Shown: piece by piece, positions 28,744-29,881 of the stretch
Numbering within the stretch: position 1 is the first letter of the stretch
Layout: every line of letters begins with the position of its first letter
From: a virus
Direction: 5' to 3' (one strand)
Length of the DNA: 29,881 nt
IMG/VR virus record: IMGVR_UViG_3300048919_000112
Span: 1-29,881 of that record
Translations under genes and position numbers: made by a program
Notes under the pieces: generated by a model
Databases searched by the model: none
The model's input: the letters and a program-made list of their open reading frames with translations, nothing else
Told to the model about the DNA's origin: nothing

Positions 28744-29811
28744 TTACCCCAGATACAGATGCATGTTGTCTGTCATCCATTGCAGAGCCGCTGGATGCGA
28801 CTTCAGTTCTTGGTGACGGTTGTTGATGTTGCGGAAAGTCACGATCTGCATGTCAGGCCGCAGGCGACTGAAGTACTTGATGAGGGCAGGCAGATTATCT
28901 GCTGTAGCCCAGTCACCGATAGCACCGGTCATCGCATACTGCGCGCCCGGATTATCCGGCAGACGGCAGCTTTCCGGGTTGGCCAGTATTTCTGCCAATG
29001 GTGGCAATTGCCCCCACGTCGCAGCGAAACCAGTCAAGGCCACGGCTGCACCTTCGCCTACAGTACCGGCGAGCAGCTTGGTACGGGACGACACAGCCAC
29101 GCCTTTTTTCTGAAAGGTGTAGATCAGCTTGGACACGAATTCCCATGTCCGCGAGGCTGCGAACGGCTGGTTCGGGTTCTCGGCATCGAAGGTGTAGTAG
29201 AAATCACCACCTTGATAATCGATGAACGAGGTAACCAGCGAATGGATACCGTTCTTGGTAGCCCAATCAAGCCATTCCGCCTGCGATGGAATCACATGGA
29301 TGTTGATCAGACGGCTGATAAGGGCCGTGGACATCTCATGCGTGATCGCATTGTCGGTGTCGAGGTTGCCTGCTGCCATCAGGTGAACCTTCGGATGCAA
29401 CTTGCGTTGACCCACCATACGGTCAAGGAACAGTTTGTAGGAAGCTGCTTGCACTGCGCCCGGAGCCGAGGTCAGTTCGTCCGCCAGCACCAGCCAGCCC
29501 GCGTATGGCTGATTGGTTTCTGGATTGATTGGCAGTTCCTGATCGTCCAGCGGGAAGGTGCCCAGTGGAAAATAGGCAGCAACGCCCTTCTCGACATCAA
29601 GATGCGGGAAGCCGTTCATGTCGGTCGGGTCATAACCGGCAAAACGTTCATCGATCAACTTCAGGTTGCGTTCTTTGGCAATAGACGCCGCCAAAGCAGA
29701 CTTACCCAACGCTGGGCTACCCCGGAGAATAGGCACCAATCCAGCGTCGAGGCAATCCTCTACATATGGTTTGGCTTGGATCAACGTGACTTGAAACTCT
29801 TGTGAAAGCAT
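28744..29811 (-). CDS. MoxR-family AAA+ ATPase (N4 gp24 type)
   Basis: 355 residues from the ATG at 29811, chosen because GGAG lies eight bases upstream; the frame is open further, to 29871. Walker A GSPALGKSA (about 31-39), Walker B LVLADE (107-112), sensor 1 Asn in AAGNLDTD (about 149) and an arginine-finger candidate in SRLINI (about 167) give a complete AAA+ module of the MoxR class. Such ATPases are hexameric chaperones acting on macromolecular complexes with vWA partners. It starts the right-hand operon of the window. Confidence 0.85.
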   Translation of the reverse strand: MLSQEFQVTLIQAKPYVEDCLDAGLVPILRGSPALGKSALAASIAKERNLKLIDERFAGYDPTDMNGFPHLDVEKGVAAYFPLGTFPLDDQELPINPETNQPYAGWLVLADELTSAPGAVQAASYKLFLDRMVGQRKLHPKVHLMAAGNLDTDNAITHEMSTALISRLINIHVIPSQAEWLDWATKNGIHSLVTSFIDYQGGDFYYTFDAENPNQPFAASRTWEFVSKLIYTFQKKGVAVSSRTKLLAGTVGEGAAVALTGFAATWGQLPPLAEILANPESCRLPDNPGAQYAMTGAIGDWATADNLPALIKYFSRLRPDMQIVTFRNINNRHQELKSHPAALQWMTDNMHLYLG

Positions 29812-29881
29812 AATAACAACTCCATAACGGACATAATGGCTAATAGCCGGTGGGTTAAGTATTGAAACCAATTGGAATCAA
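29812..29881 (-). promoter_or_regulatory. Upstream region of the MoxR gene
   Basis: 70 bases to the window edge. They contain a short hairpin GGCT-ATT-AGCC and AT-rich segments (CAATTGG, TTTCAATAC). No certain promoter is seen. N4-like phages use their own RNA polymerases with non-sigma70 promoters in this region. Confidence 0.3.

Noticed and set aside
28690-29805. 371-residue plus-strand frame opposite the MoxR gene
   Set aside because: Antisense to a complete AAA+ ATPase; no family resemblance.

Overview
The window looks like part of the genome of an N4-like podophage (Schitoviridae), probably infecting Pseudomonas or a relative. The host guess is weak and rests on gene style only. The assignment rests on gene content and order read along the minus strand from the right end: a MoxR-type AAA+ ATPase and a vWA/HExxH protein (N4 gp24/gp25 type), a Dda/RecD-like SF1 helicase (gp37 type), a family A DNA polymerase (gp39 type), an AEP primase fused to a P-loop ATPase (gp42 type), a Cas4/RecB-like nuclease (gp43 type), a Sak4-like ATPase (gp44 type) and a single-stranded DNA-binding protein (gp45 type). 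At the left edge, on the plus strand and converging on them, lies the 3' end of a long gene in the place where N4 has its virion RNA polymerase gene.

Layout. 3-1106 (+): C-terminal end of a giant virion protein. 1112-1374: a tRNA-like element, a bidirectional terminator and a structured RNA closed by a 29-bp helix. 1378-2735 (-): four small genes. About 2880-4245: roughly 1.35 kb with no convincing gene but packed with long inverted repeats and a second tRNA-like element. 4247-12669 (-): small genes, a TerB-like protein, a RuvC-like nuclease, a Gp49-family protein, SSB, Sak4-like ATPase, primase, nuclease and three small genes. 12670-13132: divergent intergenic region with many hairpins, a possible sRNA and a 15-bp inverted repeat. 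13133-19413 (+): tail tip/fibre genes followed by endolysin and nested spanins. 19400-22480 (-): small gene, holin, triple-HTH protein, small genes and dCMP deaminase. 22477-29811 (-): DNA polymerase, helicase, vWA protein and MoxR ATPase with small partners, joined mostly by ATGA or TAATG overlaps.

How it works together. The minus-strand genes supply dNTP metabolism (dCMP deaminase), replication (polymerase, helicase, primase, SSB) and recombination or processing (Sak4-like ATPase, Cas4-like and RuvC-like nucleases). In N4 the SSB also activates host RNA polymerase at late promoters. The plus-strand block supplies adsorption and lysis, with the holin on the opposite strand just beyond it.

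The most unusual content is RNA-like. The 2.9-4.2 kb region resembles, in size, ornateness and proximity to tRNA-like sequences, the large structured RNAs found in some phages (GOLLD and ROOL types), but no sequence match to them could be tested. Other RNA candidates are the helix at 1235-1373, five minus-strand hairpins sharing a C-UCC-G apex with different stems, and a possible sRNA at 12903-12986.
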